A stretch of 34,454 nucleotides of DNA from JBBIQZ01 sp037442065 (lineage in GTDB: Bacteria; Patescibacteriota; CPR2_A; CG2-30-33-46). Below are positions 1 to 7,036 of the stretch, one piece after another. The stretch is taken from the NCBI GenBank assembly GCA_037442065.1, contig JBBIQZ010000004.1, forward strand, positions 1-34,454. The letters run 5' to 3'. The translations under genes were made by a program, and so were the position numbers. The notes beneath the pieces were generated by a model that saw only the letters and a list, made by a program, of their open reading frames with translations, did not search any database and was not told the origin of the DNA. Within the stretch, counting starts at the first letter, position 1. Every line of letters starts with the position of its first letter.

Positions 1-1176
1 GCGTTTATAGTTGGTCTTTTCATGACCGCTACTTTTTTATTTGGCTACTTTTTAGGTAATGGCGAGATTAGGCAAATTGGGCCTATTAAGCTAAAACCAG
101 CGGTTATAAATAAAGAAGAGGGAAAGCCCCAAAACGTTGATTTTAAAGAATTTTGGGATGCCTGGAATCTTTTAGAACAAAAATATGTAGGAGATTTGGA
201 CTATCAAAAAATGGTTTACGGAGCCATTAAGGGAATGGTGGAAAGCACTGGCGATCCATACACTGTTTTTCTAGATCCAGAAGAAGCCAAATCATTTAAG
301 GAAGATATTGATGGTTCTTTTTCGGGGGTTGGGATAGAAATAGGCATAAGAAATAAGCAGTTAGTAGTTATTTCGCCAGTGCCAGGCACTCCGGCCGAAA
401 AAGCCGGCCTTAAAGCCAATGACAAGGTTTTAAAGATTAATGACAAAGAAACAACAGGGATGAGCATTGATGAGGCAGTTAAAAATATAAGAGGGCCCGA
501 AGGTACAGAAGTTACTCTTACGATTCAAAGAGGCAACGAAGAACTCAAAGATTATAAATTAAAGAGAGCAATTATAACCGTAGAAAGCGTTAAGCTGGAT
601 TATAAAGATACATCAAAAGGGAAAATGGCGGTTATTAAAATTTCTAAGTTCGATTCTCAAACTTCCGATAAATTTAATAAAGCGGCAGAAGATATATTGC
701 TAAACCATCCTTCGGGCATTGTTTTGGATTTACGGGGCAACCCCGGCGGGTTTTTAGACGGCGCAATAGATGTTGCTTCCGAGTTTTTTGATGGCGGGTT
801 AATTGTTATTGAAGAGTCAAAGGGCGGAGCTAAAAAAGAAATTAATGCTTCCAAGAAAGGAAAATTGACTTCCCAACCCTTAGTTGTTTTAATAGATGGA
901 GGATCAGCCTCGGCTGCGGAAATTGTTGCCGGAGCCATTAAAGACAGAGGAAGAGGAACGATTATCGGCGAGAAAAGTTTTGGTAAAGGGACAGTCCAAG
1001 AAGTCTTAAATTTGAATAATACTATTTTAAAGATAACGATTTCTAAGTGGTTAACACCTAAGGGCAAATCAATAAATAATGATGGCATTGAGCCGGATAA
1101 CAAAGTGGATCTAACCCAAACAGACATTGATAACAATAAAGATCCGCAAATGGACGAAGCCTTGAGAAATTTTTAG
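1..1176 (+). CDS. S41-family C-terminal processing peptidase (CtpA-like), 5' end outside window
   Basis: Serine protease that cleaves proteins near their C-termini on the outer side of the membrane. The frame is open from base 1, and the residues before the first ATG (base 22) are hydrophobic, so a membrane anchor probably begins upstream of the window. Counting from that ATG, a PDZ domain spans about residues 98-172 (GVGIEIG, GTPAEKAGL), followed by the S41 catalytic domain. The motif GGSASAAE places the nucleophile at Ser297, and GEKSFGKGTVQ places the base at Lys322, the same 25-residue spacing as in E. coli Prc. LDLRGNPGG is the conserved strand. The family is certain; the physiological substrate is unknown. 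rplI follows after 10 bases. Confidence 0.93.
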   Translation, partial: AFIVGLFMTATFLFGYFLGNGEIRQIGPIKLKPAVINKEEGKPQNVDFKEFWDAWNLLEQKYVGDLDYQKMVYGAIKGMVESTGDPYTVFLDPEEAKSFKEDIDGSFSGVGIEIGIRNKQLVVISPVPGTPAEKAGLKANDKVLKINDKETTGMSIDEAVKNIRGPEGTEVTLTIQRGNEELKDYKLKRAIITVESVKLDYKDTSKGKMAVIKISKFDSQTSDKFNKAAEDILLNHPSGIVLDLRGNPGGFLDGAIDVASEFFDGGLIVIEESKGGAKKEINASKKGKLTSQPLVVLIDGGSASAAEIVAGAIKDRGRGTIIGEKSFGKGTVQEVLNLNNTILKITISKWLTPKGKSINNDGIEPDNKVDLTQTDIDNNKDPQMDEALRNF

Positions 1177-1186
1177 TTAATAAATT

Positions 1187-1636
1187 ATGGAAGTTATTTT
1201 ACAAAAAGACATTAAAGATATAGGTAGCTATGGCGAAATAAAAAACGTTAAGGATGGATTCGCTAGAAATTTTTTAATCCCCCAAGGTTTGGCAATTTTA
1301 GCAACAGCCGAAGCAAAAGAAAAAACTGAGAAAGAGAAAGAGAAATATCAAGAAGAAAAGGAAATAGATCTTAAAAAAACCGAAGCACTTAAAAAAGAAT
1401 TAGAAAAATTAACTTTGGAATTTTCAGCAAAAGTAAAAAACGGTAAAATGTTTGGGGCAATAACCAATAAGGATATAGCGTTAGAAATTAAAAAACAAGG
1501 TTTTGAAATTGATAAGAAAGATATAGAATTAAGTCCTGTTCATAAAGTTGGGGATTTTGAAGCACAAATAAAGCTAAAGGAAGGCATAAAGGCACAAATA
1601 AAAATTAAGGTGAAAGGCGAAGAATTCCGCACTTAA
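1187..1636 (+). CDS. rplI: 50S ribosomal protein L9
   Basis: Large-subunit protein that binds 23S rRNA near the base of the L1 stalk. At 149 residues it has normal bacterial length. The N-terminal domain is canonical (MEVILQKDIKDIGSYGE, then KDGFARNFLIPQGLA), followed by a long charged central helix (about residues 42-80, K/E rich) and the C-terminal domain. It starts 10 bases after the protease stop and is probably cotranscribed with it. The last codons and the stop lie inside the first stem of a structured repeat (1627-1717), so the repeat supplies the end of this gene. Several CPR lineages lack L9, so its presence is mildly informative about lineage. Confidence 0.95.
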   Translation: MEVILQKDIKDIGSYGEIKNVKDGFARNFLIPQGLAILATAEAKEKTEKEKEKYQEEKEIDLKKTEALKKELEKLTLEFSAKVKNGKMFGAITNKDIALEIKKQGFEIDKKDIELSPVHKVGDFEAQIKLKEGIKAQIKIKVKGEEFRT

Positions 1637-1717
1637 AAAATTAGGTACGGGACTTTGGCCTCGATAAGGAGATAGATATTCCTGCCTGCCAGCAGGCAGG
1701 TTGAGGCCTTCGGAAAG
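1627..1717 (+). repeat. Two-stem structured repeat, copy A (rplI/pyrG junction)
   Basis: Stem 1 is CCGCACTTAA (1627-1636) against TTAGGTACGG (1641-1650), with one mismatch and one G-U. Stem 2 is GGCCTC (1657-1662) against GAGGCC (1703-1708). Between the stem 2 arms lies AAGGAGATAGATATTCC, then an extra 20-base palindrome that the other copies lack. The element ends CTTCGGAAAG directly against the pyrG ATG. The rplI stop codon is in the left arm of stem 1. Copies B (6953-7020) and C (31331-31400) have the same order of parts. The origin or function is unknown. Confidence 0.75.
1681..1700. repeat. 20-bp palindrome nested in repeat copy A
   Basis: CCTGCCTGCCAGCAGGCAGG is an almost perfect self-complementary 20-mer inserted in the loop of stem 2. 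Palindromes of this G+C-rich type stand out against the AT-rich background. From general familiarity rather than a search, similar ones are common in CPR genomes, where they can be read through as PAGRQ-like peptides. A partial relative (CAGCAGGCAGGC) occurs in the rplS extension near 24873. Confidence 0.7.
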
Positions 1718-3358
1718 ATGGCAAATAAAACTAAATTTATTTTTGTAACCGGCGGAGTTTTGTCGGGAGTAGGAAAAGGGATTACAGCCGCTTCGGTTGG
1801 CTCTGTTTTGGCGGCTAAGGGATTTAAAGTAAATATCCAAAAATGCGATCCTTATTTAAATATGGACGCCGGTACTTTAAACCCCGGCGAGCACGGAGAA
1901 GTTTTTGTTACTGATGACGGCGCCGAAACAGACTTAGATATTGGTCATTATGAAAGGTTTTTGGATAAAAACCTCACCGGAAGGTCTAGTTTGATGGCCG
2001 GTTATATTTTAAATAAAGTTTTGAATGCCGAGCGGGAAGGAAAATATTTAGGTAAAACCGTTCAAATTATTCCGCATGTTATAACAGAAATTCAAAAGCA
2101 TATTATTGATACCGGCAAAGATTTTGATATTCACATTGTAGAAATTGGCGGAACAGTGGGTGATTACGAGGGTTTGCATTTTATGGAAGCTATTCGTCAA
2201 ATGAAAAGAATCGCCGGGCCGAAGAATGTCTTGTATATCCACGTTGTATTTTTGCCTTTTATGGAAACCACCGAAGAAGTTAAAACCAAACCGGCCCAAA
2301 ATAGCGTTTCTGATTTAAAAAGATTAGGAATAACTCCCGATATTATAATGGCTCGAGCAGATCGACCAGTAACCGAACCTTTGATTGAGAAAATATCTTT
2401 GTATTGCGATGTAGAGCCGGAAGCCATCATTCCTTTAACGACCGTTCCTTCTATTTATGAAGTGCCTTTAATCATTGAAAAACATAAAGGCTCGCAATTA
2501 ATTTTAGAAAAATTTGGTCTTAAAGGTAGAAAAACTGATCTTAAAGATTGGGTTTTATTGAACAAAAAAATTGTTCAAAAAAAACCAAAAGTAAAAATTG
2601 GTTTGGTCGCAAAATATTTAACCAACAAAGATACTTATATGTCGGTGATAGAATCTTTAAAATCGGCTTGTTGGGCTAACAATGTTGATCCGGAAATTGT
2701 TTGGATAAATTCCGAGGATTTAGAAAAAGGAGATCTAAGTCTTTTAGGAGAAGTTTCTGGAATTTTAATTCCAGGCGGTTTTGGTAAAAGGGGTGTTGAA
2801 GGTAAAATATTAGCTTCCAAATATGCCAGAGAGAACAATGTTCCTTATCTTGGACTTTGTTTGGGGATGCAGGTTGCAACTATAGATTTCAGCCGCAACG
2901 TTTGCGGATTAAGGGGAGCTAATTCTACCGAGTTTAATTCTAAAGCTTTATGCCCGGTAATTTACACTATGCCTGGCCAGCGGGGCATAAAGAAAAAAGG
3001 CGGCACTATGCGTTTAGGTGCTTACCCTTGTGTTATCAAAAAAGAGAGCAAATCTTTTAATCTTTATAATAAATTCTGGCGAGGTAAAGAAACAAAGGGA
3101 AGCGATTTATTAATAAATGAAAGACATCGGCACAGGTTTGAATTTAATATGAAATATTCTAAGGATTTAGAAAAAAGAGGTTTTTTAATAGCGGGTACCT
3201 CGCCAGATAAAAAACTTGTAGAAATTGTTGAGGTTCCCGAACATCCATTTTTTGTGGGTGTGCAGTTTCATCCAGAATTTAAATCGCGCCCCGGTAGTCC
3301 TCATCCATTATTTTTAGGATTTATTAAGGCTATTGTAAAGCAAAATAAAAATAGGTAA
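1718..3358 (+). CDS. pyrG: CTP synthase (glutamine-hydrolysing)
   Basis: Makes CTP from UTP, ATP and glutamine, the last step of pyrimidine nucleotide synthesis. It is full length at 546 residues. The N-terminal synthetase domain carries the P-loop-like GGVLSGVGKGI (residues 12-22), QKCDPYLNMDAGTLNPGEHGE and IGGTVGDYE. The C-terminal class I glutamine amidotransferase domain has nucleophile Cys381 in GLCLGMQ and the His518/Glu520 pair in VQFHPEF. The usual KTKPTQHS segment reads KTKPAQNS here. The ATG immediately follows repeat copy A, so there is no well-spaced Shine-Dalgarno; the AAGGAG inside the repeat is about 46 bases upstream. Confidence 0.97.
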   Translation: MANKTKFIFVTGGVLSGVGKGITAASVGSVLAAKGFKVNIQKCDPYLNMDAGTLNPGEHGEVFVTDDGAETDLDIGHYERFLDKNLTGRSSLMAGYILNKVLNAEREGKYLGKTVQIIPHVITEIQKHIIDTGKDFDIHIVEIGGTVGDYEGLHFMEAIRQMKRIAGPKNVLYIHVVFLPFMETTEEVKTKPAQNSVSDLKRLGITPDIIMARADRPVTEPLIEKISLYCDVEPEAIIPLTTVPSIYEVPLIIEKHKGSQLILEKFGLKGRKTDLKDWVLLNKKIVQKKPKVKIGLVAKYLTNKDTYMSVIESLKSACWANNVDPEIVWINSEDLEKGDLSLLGEVSGILIPGGFGKRGVEGKILASKYARENNVPYLGLCLGMQVATIDFSRNVCGLRGANSTEFNSKALCPVIYTMPGQRGIKKKGGTMRLGAYPCVIKKESKSFNLYNKFWRGKETKGSDLLINERHRHRFEFNMKYSKDLEKRGFLIAGTSPDKKLVEIVEVPEHPFFVGVQFHPEFKSRPGSPHPLFLGFIKAIVKQNKNR

Positions 3359-3415
3359 AGGGTTGAGAAATTACCGCCTGTAAAAATTACCGCTTAAATT
3401 TTAAGAATCCCGTAT

Positions 3416-3444
3416 AAAAAAAATCGCCCTTTAAGGCGATTTTT
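3416..3444. terminator. Bidirectional intrinsic terminator between pyrG and rpmA
   Basis: Hairpin AAATCGCC (3421-3428) with GGCGATTT (3435-3442). On the minus strand an eight-T run follows (A run 3416-3423); on the plus strand five Ts follow. It therefore can end both convergent transcripts. Confidence 0.85.
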
Positions 3445-3446
3445 AA

Positions 3447-3728
3447 TTACTTTTTAGGGATAACGTTTACAGTCGTTTTTTCTTTTAGTTGGCCGGTAAA
3501 TCCATTTTCTCTTTTTCTTTTAAACTGAACAGTGCCAGAAGTTGTAGCGAAGATTGTATCATCTGCTCCCAGCATAGTATTTTCGCCTAAAGAAAATCTA
3601 GTTCCTCTTTGACGTACAATAATCCCGCCATTTTTGACTAATTGTCCGCCAAAAACTTTTATTCCTAATCTTTTTGATTTTGAATCGCGGCCTAAACCCG
3701 TTGATCCGCCTGCTTTTTTATGCGCCAT
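3447..3728 (-). CDS. rpmA: 50S ribosomal protein L27
   Basis: Large-subunit protein whose N-terminal tail reaches the peptidyl-transferase centre. The signature MAHKKAGGSTGLGRDSKSKR and the following GIKVFGGQ are canonical. The ATG at 3728 is chosen over an in-frame upstream start because the family begins MAHKK and because AAGGAG (3737-3742) sits 8 bases before it. The product is 93 residues, slightly longer than usual, with a basic tail. Usually rpmA follows rplU; no rplU is present here. It is transcribed alone from its own promoter (3761-3790). Confidence 0.96.
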   Translation of the reverse strand: MAHKKAGGSTGLGRDSKSKRLGIKVFGGQLVKNGGIIVRQRGTRFSLGENTMLGADDTIFATTSGTVQFKRKRENGFTGQLKEKTTVNVIPKK

Positions 3729-3760
3729 AATTAATTCTCCTTGATTGAAATTACTTAGAG

Positions 3761-3790
3761 AGTATAACAAATTTTATATCTCTGGGTCAA
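3761..3790 (-). promoter_or_regulatory. Sigma70-type promoter of rpmA
   Basis: On the minus strand: -35 TTGACC (3785-3790), 18-base spacer, -10 TATACT (3761-3766), then about 30 bases of leader to the ATG with a good ribosome site. The remaining upstream spacer to 3916 is AT-rich, with short direct repeats of AAATCAAAAATC type around 3812-3840. Confidence 0.65.
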
Positions 3791-3916
3791 TAGTAAAAAG
3801 GGAGAGATATAAATCAAAAATCAAGTATCAAAAATCAAAATGATAGTTAAAAATTTAAAAGTTCATAAATCTAGCGTTTTTACGAATCTTTGGCGTATTC
3901 GCGTATTTAAATAGTA

Positions 3917-3943
3917 TTAAAAAAGAGAAGCTTATAAAGCTTC
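3917..3943 (-). terminator. Intrinsic terminator of the NDK-like gene
   Basis: Minus strand: GAAGCTT, short loop, AAGCTTC (3927-3943), followed by TCTTTTTT. The hairpin overlaps the TGA stop (3942-3944). Confidence 0.75.
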
Positions 3944-4553
3944 AAGAATGTAAATACAGATCTAATTCTTCAATGGGTAAATTGGTTGCTGTAAAAAATC
4001 CATTTCTTCGCCAAGTTTCAATATCTTTATCTGCATCTTTGGGGTCTGGCACGTGAACTACATTGTGCAGAGTTGTTTGGGAAAGAATAGCTTTAAGGTA
4101 AGAGTTAATAATAAGCGGATTGTCATATTTTCCTGAAAATTCCCACCTTATAGTCCCAGGAGCAGCGCTTATTGGTTCAGTATTTCCTGCTAATTCTTTA
4201 AGTTTTGTTTTAGCATTTATTCCTTCAATGAAGATTACCGCAATTCCGCCAGATCTCATATAATCTTTATGTCTTTTAATAACCAATTTTCCTACTTCTA
4301 ACGGATTTTTGCTAAGAAGATAGGGAAGAGGATTTAGATTATTATTTTCACATATCCTTAGATTATTTTCTCCAATTTTAATTAAATCCTCATCAGAAAA
4401 ATTATATTGCTTGTCAATCGTCTCTTCTGATGCCCAAGGTGATAAACAGATGCTCTTAACTTTTAAGCCCGAGCTATTGATTGTTGATGCTATTTTGTCT
4501 GTGTACTGAAAAAACCCCGGTTTTACAACCGCTAATGTTTTTCCTGTGCTCAT
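3942..4553 (-). CDS. Nucleoside diphosphate kinase family protein, extended
   Basis: NDKs transfer a phosphate from NTPs to NDPs through a phosphohistidine. The protein begins TLAVVKPGFF, matching the family's VKP strand and its lysine. It later has GNTEPISAAPGTIRWEFS, the counterpart of the nucleotide-loop TNPxxSAPGTIR motif, and LHNVVHVPDPKDADKDI, where the second His fits the catalytic NxxHGSD position. At 203 residues it is about 60 longer than a classical NDK; the extra segment (about residues 40-100) precedes RHKDYMRSGG. The ATG at 4553 has AGGG nine bases upstream; a TTG at 4562 is the alternative. Family confidence is good, but kinase activity is not certain because the GSD after the active His is changed to VPD. 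Confidence 0.75.
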   Translation of the reverse strand: MSTGKTLAVVKPGFFQYTDKIASTINSSGLKVKSICLSPWASEETIDKQYNFSDEDLIKIGENNLRICENNNLNPLPYLLSKNPLEVGKLVIKRHKDYMRSGGIAVIFIEGINAKTKLKELAGNTEPISAAPGTIRWEFSGKYDNPLIINSYLKAILSQTTLHNVVHVPDPKDADKDIETWRRNGFFTATNLPIEELDLYLHS

Positions 4554-4673
4554 TCGTATCAACCCTTTCTGAATAATTCAATTATAAAAGAACGGGTTTC
4601 CGTCCTTGCATTTTGATTATTAAGCAGAAAAGCGTTTAAGTCAAGCGTATTATCTAAATTGCTAAATTGCTTC

Positions 4674-4735
4674 ATTGTTAAATTGTTAGTTCTCTTTAAC
4701 AATTTAGCAATTAGCAAAGCCACGTTTGACGTGGC
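4674..4735. repeat. Intergenic inverted repeats (AT-rich stem plus GC-rich hairpin)
   Basis: ATTGTTAAATTGTTA (4674-4688) pairs with TAACAATTTAGCAAT (4697-4711) with one mismatch. It is followed by a tight hairpin GCCACG/CGTGGC (4719-4735). Flanking bases repeat the same words (AATTGCTAAATTG upstream, CAATTTAACAATT downstream). No clear gene lies in 4563-4799; a short open frame on the minus strand runs through these repeats. Confidence 0.7.
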
Positions 4736-4799
4736 GAAGCGATAGCAATTTAACAATTATAGTTTTAAGGTCAGAATCTTTTTGATTTTCTTGCGGTCA

Positions 4800-6239
4800 T
4801 CACTTGATATCTTTTTTGGATAGATCCCTTAGTGCTGGGCCGTGGATTACTTTACCATCTTTGGAAAACCTAGAACCATGGCAGGGGCAGTCCCAAGTTT
4901 TTTCTGCATTATTCCAATTTGCCCTGCAGCCTAAATGAGTGCAGGAAAGAGACAAATCAGATGGTTTCGGGGGTTTTGAAATATATTTATTTGCATATTG
5001 GCCGGCGATATTTATGCCTTCGGTAAAAAATCTTTTGACTTGCTTTAAAGGACGACTTGGGTCAAAAAAAGGAGCCCATTCGTTTGGATAATCAAGGATT
5101 AGATCTTTTAGAATAGTTGCTGCCAAAGTTCCGTTGGTCATTCCCCAGCCACCAAATCCGGTAGCTAAATAGATGTTTTTGGATCCGGGTGATCTTCCAA
5201 TATAAGGAACGCCATCCGGAGTGTCGTTGTCTTGCGTGGACCAGTGGTAGTCAATTGACTCAACATTAAATCTTTCGTGGGCATAGTTTTCTAAATTTTT
5301 ATAAAGGCTTATAGTATCTGTTACTTGACCGGCCTTGTGTCCCTCTCCGCCTATAGAAAGCATTGGCCCCTTTTCGGTTTTTATATATCTAATTGATCTT
5401 ATGTCTTTATCTCTTGAATAATACATTCCCTTAGGAGGTTCACTTTTTATTTTAACGCCTAAAACATAAGAGCGGCGAGGGTAAAGTTTGGTATAAAATC
5501 TCCCTTTATCATAAAAAGGGAAGTGGGTAGCGATAATTGCATGTTTAGCTTTAATTTCGCCTCTATTAGTAACTATTGTTAATATTTTATCGTCTTCTTT
5601 GATAGCAAGTGCGCGAGTATTTTCAAATATGAAATTTTTATCGCCTTCTATGATTTTTGATAGACCCAAGAGATATTTTCTGGGATGAAATTGGGCTTGA
5701 TCTTCAAAGTAAACAGCGCCTTTAATCTTAAAAGGCAGGTCAGTTTCTTTAGTAAAGCTTGCCGGAAGCCCCAGTTTTTGAGCGGCCTCAATCTCATTTT
5801 CAATTTGTTTTAGCTGCTGGTCGTTTTCCGTATAAGTGTATGCCGAAGCTCTTTCAAAATCACAATCAATATTTAAATCTTTTACAAATGATGCAATTTG
5901 CTTAATAGCCTTTTGATTTCCTTCAGCATAAAGTCTGGCTTTTTCTTGGCCGAATGTATCAATAAGATGCTTATAGATATATCCATGAAGGGAGGTTATT
6001 TTGGCGGTCGTGTGGCCGGTAACATCTTTTATAATTCTGTCAGCTTCTATTATTGCAATTGTCCTCCCTTCGTTTTTTAAAAGGAATGCGGAAGTGAGGC
6101 CCGCTATGCCGCCGCCAATTACAGCAACATCCACAGATATATTTTTTCCCAATGGCGAAAAATTAGTTTCTGGAGTTGAGTCTATCCAAAAAGATTCAAA
6201 CCTTCCCGGTAAAGCATAATTTTTTTCTTGATTTTTCAT
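4800..6239 (-). CDS. FAD-dependent oxidoreductase with C-terminal Rieske [2Fe-2S] domain
   Basis: A DadA/glycine-oxidase-type flavoprotein fused to an iron-sulphur domain. The N-terminal dinucleotide fold is VDVAVIGGGIAGLTSAFLL (about residues 36-54), with an acidic residue ending strand 2 (IIEADR), and a late FAD motif GVPYIGRSPGSKNIYLATGF. The C-terminal Rieske motif is CTHLGC (Cys433, His435) and CPCHGSRF (Cys451, His454); the extra Cys438 and Cys453 match the disulphide of high-potential Rieske proteins. The ATG at 6239 is chosen because the sequence upstream in frame is unlike the family and overlaps the divergent tsaC start (6344). No strong ribosome site is visible, and 6278 is an alternative. 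The substrate is unknown. Confidence 0.87.
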   Translation of the reverse strand: MKNQEKNYALPGRFESFWIDSTPETNFSPLGKNISVDVAVIGGGIAGLTSAFLLKNEGRTIAIIEADRIIKDVTGHTTAKITSLHGYIYKHLIDTFGQEKARLYAEGNQKAIKQIASFVKDLNIDCDFERASAYTYTENDQQLKQIENEIEAAQKLGLPASFTKETDLPFKIKGAVYFEDQAQFHPRKYLLGLSKIIEGDKNFIFENTRALAIKEDDKILTIVTNRGEIKAKHAIIATHFPFYDKGRFYTKLYPRRSYVLGVKIKSEPPKGMYYSRDKDIRSIRYIKTEKGPMLSIGGEGHKAGQVTDTISLYKNLENYAHERFNVESIDYHWSTQDNDTPDGVPYIGRSPGSKNIYLATGFGGWGMTNGTLAATILKDLILDYPNEWAPFFDPSRPLKQVKRFFTEGINIAGQYANKYISKPPKPSDLSLSCTHLGCRANWNNAEKTWDCPCHGSRFSKDGKVIHGPALRDLSKKDIK

Positions 6240-6331
6240 TGCCCATTTAATTATAAACTCAAAATAAGAAAATTTCATTAGAGGGCTGTGAAATCTGAAA
6301 TAAGATAGTTTTAACCTTGGTAAAAAGTTGA

Positions 6332-6337
6332 TATCAT
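6332..6337 (+). promoter_or_regulatory. Possible -10 box for a leaderless tsaC-type mRNA
   Basis: TATCAT lies exactly 6 bases before the ATG at 6344. There is no Shine-Dalgarno and no convincing -35. It shares this spacing with DedA, aspS, cutA and tgt. Confidence 0.35.
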
Positions 6338-6343
6338 TTTTAT

Positions 6344-6970
6344 ATGAAGATTTTATCAATAAAAGATATAGAGCTAAATTTTGTAGTGAAGGAATTAAAA
6401 AAGGGAAAAATATTTATAATGCCAACGGATACTTCCTACGGAATAGTTGGAAAAATTAGTTTTAAAATAATTTCTAATATTTACAAAATTAAAAAAAGGC
6501 CAAAGGAAAAGCTTTTGCCGATTTTTGTTGATAAAAATGTTTTAGAAAAGCTGGCGGTTGTTGATGAGAGGGCCAAAATTTTGGTTACAAAATTTTGGCC
6601 CGGCTCTTTAACTTTAATCCTAAAAGCAAAGCCCCAACATGCGGGTTTCTTAAAGCCAGTTTTAGGATCCAAAAATACAATTGCCGTTAGAGAGCCAAAC
6701 TATAAACTAATTTTAAAAATATTAAAAACCTATAAACTGCCGATTACCGCTACTTCGGCAAACATTTCCTGTAATCCGCCAGCTTATAAGCCAAGCGACG
6801 TTTTGAATTATTTTTCGAAAAATAAGCCAGCGCCCGATTATTTTGTTAATGCTGGAGCCTTGCTCAAAAATCCGGTATCAACTATTATAGATATATCGGC
6901 CGACGACTTAAAAATTTTAAGACAAGGTCCAGTGAAAGAAAAAGACATCACTCCACACTTAACGGATTAA
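6344..6970 (+). CDS. tsaC: Sua5/YciO/YrdC-type L-threonylcarbamoyladenylate synthase
   Basis: Makes threonylcarbamoyl-AMP from threonine, bicarbonate and ATP for the t6A37 modification of ANN-decoding tRNAs. The YrdC fold is complete in 208 residues: GKIFIMPTDTSYGI at the N-terminus, the KKRPKEKLLPIFV signature (about residues 51-63), FWPGSLTLIL, NTIAVREP and TATSANIS. It has YrdC-domain length only, without the C-terminal Sua5 domain, hence TsaC-like. Its last four residues and stop are encoded by stem 1 of repeat copy B. It is transcribed divergently from the FAD-Rieske gene, with glyA downstream. Confidence 0.88.
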   Translation: MKILSIKDIELNFVVKELKKGKIFIMPTDTSYGIVGKISFKIISNIYKIKKRPKEKLLPIFVDKNVLEKLAVVDERAKILVTKFWPGSLTLILKAKPQHAGFLKPVLGSKNTIAVREPNYKLILKILKTYKLPITATSANISCNPPAYKPSDVLNYFSKNKPAPDYFVNAGALLKNPVSTIIDISADDLKILRQGPVKEKDITPHLTD

Positions 6971-7020
6971 GTGTGGGATTCAGTCTCGGCAAGGAGATAA
7001 TATTCCGAGGCTTCGGAAAG
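6953..7020 (+). repeat. Two-stem structured repeat, copy B (tsaC/glyA junction)
   Basis: Stem 1 CCACACTTAA (6953-6962) pairs perfectly with TTAAGTGTGG (6967-6976). Stem 2 AGTCTCGG (6982-6989) pairs with CCGAGGCT (7005-7012), allowing one G-U, around a loop containing AAGGAGATAATATT. An overlapping alternative hairpin, CCGA/TCGG (7005-7016), would compete with stem 2. The element ends CTTCGGAAAG like copy A. The tsaC stop is in the right arm of stem 1. The glyA ATG is 16 bases beyond. Confidence 0.78.
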
Positions 7021-7036
7021 GTGAAAAATTATTAAT

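Noticed and set aside
657..1136. Long open frames on the opposite strand of the protease, pyrG, glyA, topA and other genes
   Set aside because: They mirror strongly coding frames with clear protein families, lack ribosome sites and give composition typical of antisense translation.
2564..2584. TTGAACAA/TTGTTCAA inverted repeat inside pyrG
   Set aside because: Short arms made of common codons in an AT-rich gene, with no length change in the protein; likely chance.
4559..4756. A 65-codon minus-strand open frame ending at the NDK-like gene start
   Set aside because: Its first half runs through AT-rich inverted repeats and a GC-rich hairpin, it has no good ribosome site, and the product has no recognisable pattern. 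It could still be a coupled short leader frame.
6953..7036. Repeat copy B as a tetrahydrofolate or glycine riboswitch before glyA
   Set aside because: Its sequence does not resemble either riboswitch, and the same element is found inside folA coding sequence and before pyrG.
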